DNA from: Staphylococcus equorum | GTDB taxonomy: Bacteria; Bacillota; Bacilli; Staphylococcales; Staphylococcaceae | Assembly: GCF_001747895.1 (NCBI RefSeq) | Contig: NZ_LNNB01000019.1 | Coordinates: 62,001 to 126,000 of the forward strand | DNA length: 64,000 nt | Direction of reading: 5' to 3' | Part shown: positions 55,611 through 64,000 of the stretch, one piece after another | Layout of the letters: each line of letters begins with the position of its first letter | Numbering within the stretch: the stretch's first letter is position 1 | Notes under the pieces: generated by a model | Database searches by the model: none | What the model saw: the letters and a program-made list of their open reading frames with translations, nothing else | Told to the model about the DNA's origin: nothing | Translations under genes and position numbers: made by a program

Positions 55611-56475
55611 TATTCCAATAATCAATGCATTGATTTATAAAAGAAAGTACTCGTTCTGAGTGCTTTCTTTTTTTTAGGTAATTGATATAAATAGAACGAC
55701 CTAATTTGGGACGCATTTCCAAAGCATCCAAATCCCGAGCGTTAAATGATTGATAATATACACGTGGAATAACTGCATATCCCAATCCTCTATGGACAAA
55801 ATTAGTAGCCGCTTCAAAACGATCAACTTCCATAATGATATTCGGATGTATATTCATACGTGTAAAGTAATCATCAAGATGTTTACGTACTTGAGAACCT
55901 TTGGTAGGTAAGATTAATGGCAATGATTTAATAGACGTTATTTTAGTATCTGGAAAAGCATTTTTAGGTGTAATAACGACATAGGATTCTTCATATAAAG
56001 GAATAGATTTAATATCTTCATGACTAATTTGTTCATTGGTCAATGCAAGGTGATTTTCAAAATTGATGAGCTGTTCCAGTATTTTATTTTGGTCATGCAC
56101 TTCAGATACAAGATAAGTCTGGTTGGGGTTATATTTTAAATGGATAGAAAGCACTTGAGAAATCCATTGATTTGCTGATTCTAAAATAGACAATTTGATT
56201 TTAGGCGCATGTCCCATACTAAGGTCATACATTTTTTCGATTGTTTGATGATAATTCTGTATCAATTGTTGGGCGTAATTATAAAAATGAATTCCTTTTT
56301 CAGTGATTTTAATATCCTTAGTAGTTCTCATAAAAAGGTCATAACCTAAATTGGCTTCCATTTTTTTTATTGTAGTCGTTAAAGACGGTTGACTAATATG
56401 TAAAAAGTTAGCAGCTTTAGTGAAACTATTATATTTCACAACAGCGACAAAATACTCTAATTGAATGATTTTCAA
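55600..56475 (-). CDS. LysR-family regulator, probable hut regulator
   Basis: A 291-residue LysR-type regulator. The N-terminal HTH is MKIIQLEYFVAVVKYNSFTKAANFLHISQPSLTTTIKKMEANLGYDLF, followed by a periplasmic-binding-like effector domain (VTPKNAFP, LILPTKGSQVRKHL, GLGYAVIPR). GGAGG is 7 bases before TTG 56475 and only 4 before GTG 56478, so TTG is preferred. It lies between hutG and the divergent membrane protein-hutU-hutI operon, so it probably activates both in response to histidine or urocanate. Its 3' end overlaps hutG by 11 bases and contains a hairpin that works as the hutG terminator. Confidence 0.87.
   Translation of the reverse strand: MKIIQLEYFVAVVKYNSFTKAANFLHISQPSLTTTIKKMEANLGYDLFMRTTKDIKITEKGIHFYNYAQQLIQNYHQTIEKMYDLSMGHAPKIKLSILESANQWISQVLSIHLKYNPNQTYLVSEVHDQNKILEQLINFENHLALTNEQISHEDIKSIPLYEESYVVITPKNAFPDTKITSIKSLPLILPTKGSQVRKHLDDYFTRMNIHPNIIMEVDRFEAATNFVHRGLGYAVIPRVYYQSFNARDLDALEMRPKLGRSIYINYLKKRKHSERVLSFINQCIDYWNIKE
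55640..55675 (+). terminator. hutG terminator inside the LysR-type coding sequence
   Basis: AAAGAAAGTACTC (55640-55652) pairs with GAGTGCTTTCTTT (55658-55670), with one wobble, and at least five further T follow. It lies in the last 25 codons of the opposing gene, about 30 bases beyond the hutG stop. Confidence 0.75.
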
Positions 56476-56618
56476 CACAATGCCTCCTTGAATCCGTATT
56501 TCATTTATAGTTTTAAACTATTAATAATTAGTTTATTTATATTGGTAGGATATATCATATCATATTATACTTAGTAATATAGCGGGAGGCGTACTTTCAT
56601 GTTAGGGGCGTGAAGTAC

Positions 56619-57893
56619 ATGTGGAAATTTTTCATTTATAGCTTGATTGGCATTATATGTTTCTTTGTACCTATAACGATTAATGGTAAATCAACAATTC
56701 TGATTGATCATATTGTTCAGTGGATTACATATTTGGTGAATCCAATTTTGCCATATTATGTATTACTTTTAATCATTATAGGTGCATTACATCCATTTAT
56801 TAATAAAAAGTGGAACAAATCAAAAACTGATATTATATTTAGCTTATTTAAAGTACTAGGCGTCTTCATTGCTTTCATGATTGTCTTTGATTTTGGACCA
56901 GGATTTGTATTGAAAGAAAGTATTGGACCGTTTTTATACGATAAATTAGCGATACCACTAAGTGTGTTAATCCCAGTAGGAGCTATTTTATTAACATTTT
57001 TAGTGGGTTACGGTTTATTAGAATTTATTGGCGTAATTATGAGACCAGTAATGAGACCTATTTTTAAAACGCCAGGTAAATCAGCAGTTGATGCGGTTGC
57101 TTCGTTTGTAGGGAGTTATTCAATTGGCTTATTAATTACAAATAAAGTCTATAAGAAAGGCGGCTATACGCATAAAGAAGCAGTTATCGTTGCGACAGGT
57201 TTTTCAACTGTATCTGCTACTTTCATGATTATAGTAGCTAATACACTAGGTATTATCGAACATTGGAACCTTTACTTTTGGTTCACACTTGCAGTGACTT
57301 TTATAGTTACTGCCATTACCGTACAACTCCCACCTATAAGATTTGAGAAAAACACGACATATCAGAACCAACCATATAAAGAAGAAAAACGCAGAAATAT
57401 GCCTTTATTAAAAGAGTCTTGGTTAGAAGCTAAATTAGCTGTTAAAAATGCTGACTCGCTAATAGGAAATGTACGTGAAAATTTACGTGACGGCGTCGTA
57501 ATGACAATTGCGATATTGCCTTCTATTATGTCTATTGGCTTCTTAGGTCTAATTATTGCTGAATACACACCGATAATCGAATATGTATCTTATATTTTTT
57601 ATCCATTTATAAGTATATTCCCAGTCCAAGATGTAGCAATATTAGCACAAGCCTCAACCATTTCGATTGTTGAAATGCTGTTGCCTGCAGCGATTGCACA
57701 AACTGCTGATTTAGCTACGAGATTTATAGTAGGCGTAATGAGTGTTTCGGCAATTATCTTTTTCTCGAGTGTTGTACCTGTGATTCTTTCAACTGAGATA
57801 AAAATATCAGTTGGTAAATTGGTCTTGATATGGTTTGAAAGAGTAGTACTTACTTTACTCATCACGATACCATTCGCATTATGGTTATTTTAA
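56619..57893 (+). CDS. YjiH-family (nucleoside-recognition GATE domain) membrane protein
   Basis: A 424-residue membrane protein with about 10-12 helices, of the YjiH family that carries two nucleoside-recognition (GATE) domains related to SpoVM/SpmAB and CNT transporters. Visible features are FVGSYSIGLLITNKVYKKGGYTHKEAVIVATGFSTVS near residue 165 and the second half around ASTISIVEMLLPAAIAQTADL. It is the first gene of the hutU-hutI operon, 48 bases before hutU, so a role in histidine or urocanate transport is plausible but unproven. ATG 56619 follows AGGGGCGTG; the in-frame GTG at 56610 is too close to that site. Confidence 0.75.
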   Translation: MWKFFIYSLIGIICFFVPITINGKSTILIDHIVQWITYLVNPILPYYVLLLIIIGALHPFINKKWNKSKTDIIFSLFKVLGVFIAFMIVFDFGPGFVLKESIGPFLYDKLAIPLSVLIPVGAILLTFLVGYGLLEFIGVIMRPVMRPIFKTPGKSAVDAVASFVGSYSIGLLITNKVYKKGGYTHKEAVIVATGFSTVSATFMIIVANTLGIIEHWNLYFWFTLAVTFIVTAITVQLPPIRFEKNTTYQNQPYKEEKRRNMPLLKESWLEAKLAVKNADSLIGNVRENLRDGVVMTIAILPSIMSIGFLGLIIAEYTPIIEYVSYIFYPFISIFPVQDVAILAQASTISIVEMLLPAAIAQTADLATRFIVGVMSVSAIIFFSSVVPVILSTEIKISVGKLVLIWFERVVLTLLITIPFALWLF

Positions 57894-57940
57894 GATTTAT
57901 TAAACAAAGGTTAATTAATTAAAATGAGGAGTGATTTTTC

Positions 57941-59605
57941 ATGAGAAAAATAGTAGCAAAAAAAGGTTTAGATATTGAATGTAAAGGCTGGGAACAAGAA
58001 GCAGTGCTTAGAATGTTGTATAACAACTTAGATCCAGAAGTAGCTGAACGTCCTGAAGATTTAGTTGTATATGGCGGTATTGGTAAAGCAGCTAGAAATT
58101 GGGAAGCATTTGAAGCGATAGAAGAGACGTTACGTTCATTAGAAGCGGATGAAACAATGTTAGTGCAATCCGGAAAACCAGTTGCTGTATTTAAAACACA
58201 TGAAGAAGCGCCGCGTGTATTAATTTCAAATTCAGTGCTTGTACCAGAGTGGGCAAATTGGGATCACTTTAACGAATTAGATAAAAAAGGTTTAATGATG
58301 TATGGACAAATGACAGCAGGAAGCTGGATATATATTGGTTCCCAAGGTATTGTTCAAGGCACTTATGAAACATTTGGTGAGCTTGCTAATCAACATTACG
58401 ATGGCACGTTAAATGGGACAGTGACTTTAACAGCCGGTCTAGGCGGCATGGGTGGTGCGCAACCACTGGCCGTTACAATGAATGGCGGTGTTGTAATCGG
58501 TGTAGATGTTGATGAGACACGTATTGATAAACGTATAGAAACGCGTTATTGCGATGTGAAGACACATGACTTAGATGAAGCTTTACGTTTAGCCGAAGAA
58601 GCACGACAAGAAGGCAAACCATTATCTATCGGACTTGTTGGTAATGCTGTAGATACACACAAAGCCATTTTAGATAAAGGCTTTAAAATTGATATTGTTA
58701 CTGACCAGACAAGTGCACATGATCCATTGAACGGTTACATTCCACAAGGTTATTCTTTAGAGGAAGCAAAAGCACTACGTGATAAAGATCCTAAAGCATA
58801 CGTTGCGTTATCGCAAGATTCAATGAGAAAACATGTTGAGTTAATGATCGAATTCCAAAAAAATGGTGCAGTTGCTTTTGATTACGGGAATAACATTAGA
58901 CAAGTTGCCTATAATAATGGCTTAGAAAACGCTTTTGATTTTCCAGGATTTGTACCAGCTTATATCCGACCTTTATTCTGTGAAGGCAAAGGACCATTTC
59001 GCTTTGCAGCTTTAAGTGGAGATCCTAAAGATATTGAACGTGCAGATGAAGAAATGAGAAAACTATTCCCAGATAATGAAAAGCTCATTCGCTGGTTAGA
59101 TTTAGCACAAGAAAAAATTGCATTCCAAGGATTACCTTCTCGTATAGCTTGGTTAGGTTATGAAGAACGTGCCAAAATGGGCTTAGCTTTAAATCGTTTA
59201 GTTCGTGACGGAGAAATTTCTGCACCAGTTGTTATTGGTCGTGACCATCTTGATTCAGGATCTGTTGCGAGTCCAAACCGTGAGACAGAAGGCATGAAAG
59301 ATGGTTCAGATGCTGTGGGAGATTGGGCAGTATTAAATGCTTTAATTAACACAGCAGCTGGTGGTTCATGGATTTCGTTCCATCATGGCGGTGGTGTAGG
59401 TATGGGTTATTCATTACATGCTGGTATGGTCATTGTCGCTGACGGTTCAGAACGCGCAGATCGTCGTTTAGGACGTGTATTAACGACAGATCCGGGTATG
59501 GGTGTTGTAAGACATGCAGATGCAGGTTATGAATCAGCAATTAATGTTGCTAAAGAAAAAGGTATCAAAATTCCAATGATTACGGGTAAAGGAGATAAAA
59601 AATGA
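57941..59605 (+). CDS. hutU: Urocanate hydratase
   Basis: A 554-residue NAD-dependent urocanase that hydrates urocanate to imidazolonepropionate. Signatures include [42 protein letters not shown], the NAD-binding [18 protein letters not shown] (about residues 168-185), the segment [14 protein letters not shown] with the active-site cysteine, and [20 protein letters not shown] near residue 470. Length is typical. GAGGAG precedes the ATG. Its stop overlaps the hutI start by four bases (ATGA), so the two enzymes are co-translated. Confidence 0.94.
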   Translation: MRKIVAKKGLDIECKGWEQEAVLRMLYNNLDPEVAERPEDLVVYGGIGKAARNWEAFEAIEETLRSLEADETMLVQSGKPVAVFKTHEEAPRVLISNSVLVPEWANWDHFNELDKKGLMMYGQMTAGSWIYIGSQGIVQGTYETFGELANQHYDGTLNGTVTLTAGLGGMGGAQPLAVTMNGGVVIGVDVDETRIDKRIETRYCDVKTHDLDEALRLAEEARQEGKPLSIGLVGNAVDTHKAILDKGFKIDIVTDQTSAHDPLNGYIPQGYSLEEAKALRDKDPKAYVALSQDSMRKHVELMIEFQKNGAVAFDYGNNIRQVAYNNGLENAFDFPGFVPAYIRPLFCEGKGPFRFAALSGDPKDIERADEEMRKLFPDNEKLIRWLDLAQEKIAFQGLPSRIAWLGYEERAKMGLALNRLVRDGEISAPVVIGRDHLDSGSVASPNRETEGMKDGSDAVGDWAVLNALINTAAGGSWISFHHGGGVGMGYSLHAGMVIVADGSERADRRLGRVLTTDPGMGVVRHADAGYESAINVAKEKGIKIPMITGKGDKK

Positions 59606-60840
59606 ATGATTTAATTATACAAAATATTAAACAATTAATTTTACCAAAATCTACAGAGCGTCCTTTAAAAGGAAAAGATTTAGACAAATTAGAAATCGTT
59701 GAAAATGGAACGGTAGTTGTTAAAGATGGCAAAGTGGTTTACTCAGGTGCCCATACAGATGAATATGAGGCGAAGGAAACAATCGACGCTACAGGAAAAG
59801 TTGTATCACCATCACTTGTTGAAGCACATACGCATTTAGTACACGGCGGTTCAAGAGAACATGAAATGTCGCTTAAAAGACAAGGCGTCTCATATTTAGA
59901 AATACTTGAACAAGGTGGAGGTATTTTATCCACAGTGGAAGCTACACGAAATGCCACTGAAGAAGAGCTGTTTAAAAAAGCTGAAAAGAATTTGTTAACG
60001 ATGATACAACACGGGGTTTTAGCTGTTGAAAGTAAGAGTGGTTATGGTTTAGATAAAGAAAGTGAACTCAAGCAACTACGTGTATCTAAGTGTTTAGCAG
60101 ATAAATATAACTTAGATATGAAACATACTTTCCTAGGTCCACATGCAGTACCAAAAGATGCGAAATCTAATCAAGCCTTTTTACAAGAAATGATTGATTT
60201 ATTACCTGAAGTTAAACAGTATGCTGATTTTGCAGATATCTTTTGCGAAACAGGCGTATTTACAGTAGAAGAATCTAGAAGATATATGCAAGCAGCAAAA
60301 GATCTAGGTTTTGATGTTAAAATTCATGCGGATGAAATTGATCCATTAGGTGGTCTTGAATTAGCAATTGATGAAGGCGCAATTTCTGCAGACCATTTAG
60401 TAGCATCAAGTACAGAGGGCAAAGCGAAACTTAAAGATAGCGATACAGTAGCTGTATTATTACCAGGTACAACGTTTTATTTAGGAAAAGAGCAATACGC
60501 AGATGCTAGAGGGATGTTAGATAATGATGGAGCTATCGCAATTGCAACAGACTTTAATCCAGGAAGTTGTGTAACGAATAATTTACAACTTGTAATGTCG
60601 ATTGCTGCATTGAAATTAAAATTATCACCAAATGAAATTTGGAATGCCGTTACGGTAAATGCAGCGAAAGCAATTGATGTTGACGCTGGTACAATTAATA
60701 AAGGTGACAAAGCCAATATTGTCATTTGGGATGCACCAAACCATGAGTATATTCCGTATCATTATGGTATAAACCATGCTGAAAAAGTAATTAAAGATGG
60801 CAAATTATTGGTTGATAACCAAGTTAAGTTAAATAACTAA
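59602..60840 (+). CDS. hutI: Imidazolonepropionase
   Basis: A 412-residue amidohydrolase that opens imidazolonepropionate to N-formimidoylglutamate. Metal ligands are in [17 protein letters not shown] (HxH, about residues 72-88), [14 protein letters not shown] (near 233) and [14 protein letters not shown] (near 315); [14 protein letters not shown] is also typical. AAAGGAG precedes the ATG within the end of hutU, with which it overlaps by four bases. Its product is the substrate of HutG encoded 4 kb upstream. A repeat B terminator follows. Confidence 0.94.
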   Translation: MNDLIIQNIKQLILPKSTERPLKGKDLDKLEIVENGTVVVKDGKVVYSGAHTDEYEAKETIDATGKVVSPSLVEAHTHLVHGGSREHEMSLKRQGVSYLEILEQGGGILSTVEATRNATEEELFKKAEKNLLTMIQHGVLAVESKSGYGLDKESELKQLRVSKCLADKYNLDMKHTFLGPHAVPKDAKSNQAFLQEMIDLLPEVKQYADFADIFCETGVFTVEESRRYMQAAKDLGFDVKIHADEIDPLGGLELAIDEGAISADHLVASSTEGKAKLKDSDTVAVLLPGTTFYLGKEQYADARGMLDNDGAIAIATDFNPGSCVTNNLQLVMSIAALKLKLSPNEIWNAVTVNAAKAIDVDAGTINKGDKANIVIWDAPNHEYIPYHYGINHAEKVIKDGKLLVDNQVKLNN

Positions 60841-60847
60841 TAACATT

Positions 60848-60888
60848 GAGTCTGGGGCATAAATACATGTCTCAGACTCAATTTTTTT
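60848..60888 (+). terminator. Terminator of hutI (repeat family B)
   Basis: GAGTCTGGGGCA (60848-60859) pairs with TGTCTCAGACTC (60868-60879), with a wobble, followed by seven T. The next bases CTAGTCAACATT are the start of the second part of repeat B, which is then cut short by a family C element. Confidence 0.85.
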
Positions 60889-60900
60889 CTAGTCAACATT

Positions 60901-60945
60901 ATGGGCGGGAATACGAAATCAAATTTGATATCTATCCCGCTTCAT
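60901..60945. repeat. Repeat family C copy
   Basis: GGGCGGGAATACGAAATCAA followed by TTTGATATCTATCCCGCTTC closely resembles the tcaA terminator at 32.07 kb (GCGGGAATACGATATCAAAT). It lies directly after the truncated repeat B of the hutI terminator. Confidence 0.6.
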
Positions 60946-61040
60946 TTTAAGGGTAAAACAAATTAAGTTTGAGTTGATTAAATATTTCGACAATTATGGT
61001 ACCATGTTATTTAAAGCATACATGGGAGGTGACATCGAAT

Positions 61041-62213
61041 GTGGGGCAAATTACTTATGTTAAACAATGGAGCGGGGATTTAAGTCAAAATATGCTCACA
61101 GGTATATTACTTGCCCTTGCATTACTTCCAGGCGCAATTGCATTCTCTTTCATCGCTGGTGTAAGTCCAACGATAGGCATGTTAAGTACTGGTTTGATGA
61201 TGCTCGTGTTGAGCTTTACTGGGAATAGAACGTTGATGGTCTCAGCGCCAAGTAGTGGTGTGTCGCTAGTAGTCGCACCATTAATGGCAAGTCATGGTCT
61301 AAACGCGCTTATATTAGCTACATTGTTTATGGGTGTCATACAAATTATATTGGGATATTGTCACATAAATAAATTGTTAGACTTCATACCTACGGGTGTA
61401 GTCATTGGTTTTATGAATGCATTAGGTTTATTATTGTTTACCTCCCAATTAAAGCATATATTTAACATTTCAGCCTCGACATATGTGTTTGCAATTGCTT
61501 CATTCTTTATTATTTGGCTTGCAGGGCAATATATCAAACTTATACCAGCACCTTTAATAGCTATTATTATATTGACGCTACTTGCAGGAGTGATGAAACC
61601 AAACATTCAATATGTTTCTGATATGGCTTCAATACATATAAAAATGCCAATACCTTCCATACCAAATGAAATAAGTGATTTGAATATAGTGGTGATTGCA
61701 TTGCTTTATGGTATAGCAATGGCTATTGTAGCCGTGATACAAACGACTTTAACTGCGCAAATGGTTGATGTTGTAACTTCGACAACCAGTGATAAGAATA
61801 AGGAATCTATTGGTCAAGGCATCGCGAACTTTATCGTTGGCTTGTTTGGAGGGTTTGGCGGTAGTGCACTTGTTGGACAATCACGCTTTAATGTAGCAAT
61901 GGGTGCGAATTCAAGGTTGTCGACTTTCATCACAGGCAGCTTTTTATTGATATGTTTATTTATTTTTGGAGAGATTATCGGACGCATACCTATGGCCGTG
62001 TTAGCCACTGTGTTAATTACGATTTCACTTGGTACGTTTGATAGACGAACGTTGCCATTCATTCGCAAAGCACCTTTGTTAAATAGCATTTTAATTATTT
62101 CTACCGTAGTGATTATTTTAATTACGAATAATCTTGCCTTAGGCGTCGTTGTTGTAACAATAAGTTATTACATGATTTACCGTTTTATTAATAAGAAAGG
62201 ACGTGACATATAA
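61041..62213 (+). CDS. SulP-family anion transporter without STAS domain
   Basis: A 390-residue membrane protein of the SulP (SLC26-like) family with about 11-14 helices. The family regions LALALLPGAIAFSFIAGVSPTIGMLS near the N-terminus, VSAPSSGVSLVVAPL and GQGIANFIVGLFGGFGGSALVGQSRFNV near residue 260 are present. It ends about ten residues after the last helix, so the cytoplasmic STAS domain found in many SulP proteins is absent. GGGAGGTGA points to GTG 61041; the earlier ATG at 60996 would put that site in the coding region. Its stop overlaps the next ATG by one base. The anion is unknown; sulfate, bicarbonate or dicarboxylates are candidates. Confidence 0.78.
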   Translation: MGQITYVKQWSGDLSQNMLTGILLALALLPGAIAFSFIAGVSPTIGMLSTGLMMLVLSFTGNRTLMVSAPSSGVSLVVAPLMASHGLNALILATLFMGVIQIILGYCHINKLLDFIPTGVVIGFMNALGLLLFTSQLKHIFNISASTYVFAIASFFIIWLAGQYIKLIPAPLIAIIILTLLAGVMKPNIQYVSDMASIHIKMPIPSIPNEISDLNIVVIALLYGIAMAIVAVIQTTLTAQMVDVVTSTTSDKNKESIGQGIANFIVGLFGGFGGSALVGQSRFNVAMGANSRLSTFITGSFLLICLFIFGEIIGRIPMAVLATVLITISLGTFDRRTLPFIRKAPLLNSILIISTVVIILITNNLALGVVVVTISYYMIYRFINKKGRDI

Positions 62214-63337
62214 TGCCACAATATGAAGATTACGTGAATTGGAGAAGAACATTACATCAATACCCTGAACTTTCAGATGCTGAATATGAGACGACAAAAA
62301 GATTGAAACGAATATTAGAAGCATATGATATTAAAATAATTGATTTACCACTAGAGACTGGTTTAGTTGCTGAAGTAGGACAAGGTGAAACATTCGTAGC
62401 TGTAAGAACAGACATTGATGCTTTGCCTATCCATGAGCAAGTGGTACATGAATTCACTTCAACGAATGAAGGTGTGATGCATGCATGTGGACATGATATA
62501 CACATGGCCAGTATTTTAGCGGTAGCAACAAGACTTAAAGACATTGAAAGCCAATTAAAAGGGCGTGTCCGTATTATTTTTCAACCTGCAGAAGAACTGG
62601 GTTATGGGGCGCTACATATCACTGAATCAGGAGCGATTGATGGCGCAAAAGCTGTATTAGGCTATCACAATTATCCGTCGTTAGATGTGGGTGAATTTGC
62701 AGTGAAGTCGGGTGTAATTACATCATCTGTAGACCGTTTTGAATTTAAAATAAAAGGCACAGGTGCGCATGCTGCTAAACCAGAACAGGGTAACGACCCT
62801 GTCATCGTTCTAGGACAATTAATTAATAGTATTCAATCGATTGTAAGTAGAAATTTATCTGCTTTTGATAGTGCAGTCGTAACTATAGGTGAAGTATCTA
62901 GTGGCAATACATGGAATGTTATTGCTGATCAAGCGTACGTACAAGGTACTGTGAGAAGCTTTGATGAAGATAAACGTGTTTATATTGAAGAACGACTTAG
63001 AGCAATTGGAAGTGGACTTGCAGAAGCATTTGATGTCGAAATAGAAACACTATATCATCGTTTACCAGGTGCCGTTAAAAACGATGAAAAATTAACGAAT
63101 GACGCTATCGAAGTTGCCAAACAAGTTGGATATAATGTAGAAGTTATGGATAAACCTTTAACAATTGGCGAAGACTTTTCTGGTTTTGCAAATAAATATC
63201 CAAGCGTCTTTGCATTCATTGGGTCGAATAGTGAATATGATTTACATCACCCTAAGTATGACCCAGATGAACGTATTCTAGAAAAAGTACCTGAGTATTT
63301 TGTTACATTTGTTCAAAAATTATTGAACGAAGTATAA
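62213..63337 (+). CDS. M20-family metallopeptidase/aminoacylase
   Basis: A 374-residue M20D amidohydrolase (hippurate hydrolase/N-acyl-amino acid hydrolase type). The catalytic aspartate is in VRTDIDALPI (about residues 64-73), metal ligands in MHACGHDIHMAS (about 92-103) and the catalytic glutamate pair in FQPAEELGYGA (about 124-134); the dimerisation domain follows (VDRFEFKIKGTGAHAAKP) and GEDFSGFA is near 327. The ATG overlaps the transporter stop by one base. The coupling suggests the transporter may handle the substrate or product of this enzyme, which cleaves an N-acylated amino acid or related amide. Confidence 0.87.
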   Translation: MPQYEDYVNWRRTLHQYPELSDAEYETTKRLKRILEAYDIKIIDLPLETGLVAEVGQGETFVAVRTDIDALPIHEQVVHEFTSTNEGVMHACGHDIHMASILAVATRLKDIESQLKGRVRIIFQPAEELGYGALHITESGAIDGAKAVLGYHNYPSLDVGEFAVKSGVITSSVDRFEFKIKGTGAHAAKPEQGNDPVIVLGQLINSIQSIVSRNLSAFDSAVVTIGEVSSGNTWNVIADQAYVQGTVRSFDEDKRVYIEERLRAIGSGLAEAFDVEIETLYHRLPGAVKNDEKLTNDAIEVAKQVGYNVEVMDKPLTIGEDFSGFANKYPSVFAFIGSNSEYDLHHPKYDPDERILEKVPEYFVTFVQKLLNEV

Positions 63338-63422
63338 GTTGTTAAACAATTTGTATATGTATTAACTCCTATGAAATTTGGGTAATGTATAGATATAATA
63401 ATTATTTAAGGAGTGTTGTATT

Positions 63423-64000
63423 ATGGCAGCCCAAGATCCAAGAACAAAATTTTCAAATGAAGATTTTCCAAAGCAAGAACAAACGGTTCCTGGTTTACAA
63501 AAAGAATTAGAACCTAAACCAGATTGTGGGGAAACTTCATATATTGGTTATGGTAGATTAACAGATTATAAAATGTTAGTGACGGGTGGAGATTCTGCCA
63601 TTGGAAGAGCTGCTGCTATAGCGTATGCGAAAGAAGGCGCAGATGTAGCGATAAATTATCTTCCTGAAGAACAAGCAGACGCCGAAGAAGTACAAGAAGT
63701 GATTGAATCAGTAGGTAGAAAAGCTGTTTTAATACCAGGAGATCTCCGAAATGAACAATTTAACTATGATTTAGTTGAGCAAGCTTATAATGAATTAGGT
63801 GGTTTAGACAATGTAACCCTTGTAGCAGGACATCAACAATACAGAGATGATTTAAAAAGTTTCGATACAGCTAAATTTACTGAAACATTTGAAACAAACG
63901 TTTATCCTATATTTTGGACAGTTCAAAAAGCACTAGATTATTTACAACCGGGTGCTACAATTACGACAACATCATCCGTGCAAGGATATAATCCAAGTCC
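63423..64000 (+). CDS. Short-chain dehydrogenase/reductase (partial, runs off the window)
   Basis: The first about 192 residues of an SDR-family oxidoreductase of the YhdF/YhxD group, which have a 40-45-residue N-terminal extension (MAAQDPRTKFSNEDFPKQEQ and on). The NAD(P)-binding site is LVTGGDSAIGRAAAIAYAKEGADVAINY (about residues 53-80), the D-x-x-N-type region is VAGHQQY, and a catalytic-serine segment TTTSSVQGYNPSP lies at the window end. The expected YxxxK follows outside the window. AAGGAGTG precedes the ATG. Relatives are general-stress dehydrogenases of unknown substrate. Confidence 0.85.
   Translation, partial: MAAQDPRTKFSNEDFPKQEQTVPGLQKELEPKPDCGETSYIGYGRLTDYKMLVTGGDSAIGRAAAIAYAKEGADVAINYLPEEQADAEEVQEVIESVGRKAVLIPGDLRNEQFNYDLVEQAYNELGGLDNVTLVAGHQQYRDDLKSFDTAKFTETFETNVYPIFWTVQKALDYLQPGATITTTSSVQGYNPS

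Noticed and set aside
55468..55659. Plus-strand frame over the end of hutG
   Set aside because: A shifted reading of hutG running into the intergenic hairpin; no translation signals.

Overview
The window is ordinary chromosome from a Staphylococcus species. The evidence is the low GC content, strong AGGAGG-type ribosome binding sites and a run of loci I recognise from staphylococci: iruO, hssRS-hrtBA, tcaR-tcaA-tcaB, fni, lyrA/spdC and a hut locus. A polyol-type catabolic operon and many sugar and anion transporters suggest a coagulase-negative, environment- or food-associated species, perhaps of the saprophyticus group; that species placement is inference. I see no rRNA, tRNA, CRISPR array, prophage or intact insertion sequence. 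Several start codons given here are internal to the longest open frame and were chosen from ribosome-binding-site spacing.

Layout. 1-4.1 kb: two luciferase-type flavin monooxygenases behind a near-consensus promoter, then a YfcC-family carrier. 4.1-8.4 kb: a divergent DeoR regulator and an operon of zinc dehydrogenase, DhaK-like, DhaL-like and RpiB-like proteins, best read as a tetritol (erythritol/threitol) or related polyol pathway, with a CcpA (cre) site and direct-repeat operator candidates in the promoter. 8.6-10.5 kb: copper proteins CopCD and YcnI. 10.6-16.4 kb: a DUF2871 membrane protein, Fur-boxed iruO, two GNAT acetyltransferases, a sugar porter and a YhdH/YhfP quinone oxidoreductase. 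16.5-24.4 kb: a Ser/Asp/Asn-rich lipoprotein, a TagF-like polymerase, L-lactate permease behind a Rex site, a GT4 glycosyltransferase and malate:quinone oxidoreductase.

24.4-28.4 kb is the haem-stress module (HssS, HssR, HrtB, HrtA) with the HssR direct repeat. 28.6-36.9 kb carries a YdcF-like protein, tcaR/tcaA/tcaB and a TetR-EmrA-EmrB efflux unit with a palindromic operator. 37-46 kb holds an alpha/beta-hydrolase lacking its serine nucleophile, a thioesterase, CorA, type 2 IPP isomerase, GltS, NhaC and a 3-methyladenine DNA glycosylase. 46-54.4 kb holds a DUF805 protein, a NatAB-like ABC exporter, a long structured leader before galM, a MOSC protein, RpiA and LyrA/SpdC. 54.6-60.9 kb is histidine utilisation (hutG, LysR regulator, YjiH-type membrane protein, hutU, hutI) without hutH. 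61-64 kb has a STAS-less SulP transporter coupled to an M20 amidohydrolase, then a truncated short-chain dehydrogenase.

The intergenic regions contain at least three families of dispersed repeats, most of them built around intrinsic terminators. I found no obvious new defence or mobile system. The observations most worth following are the polyol operon, the low-complexity lipoprotein, the serine-less hydrolase, the galM leader, the hutG terminator inside the opposing regulator gene, and the repeat families.
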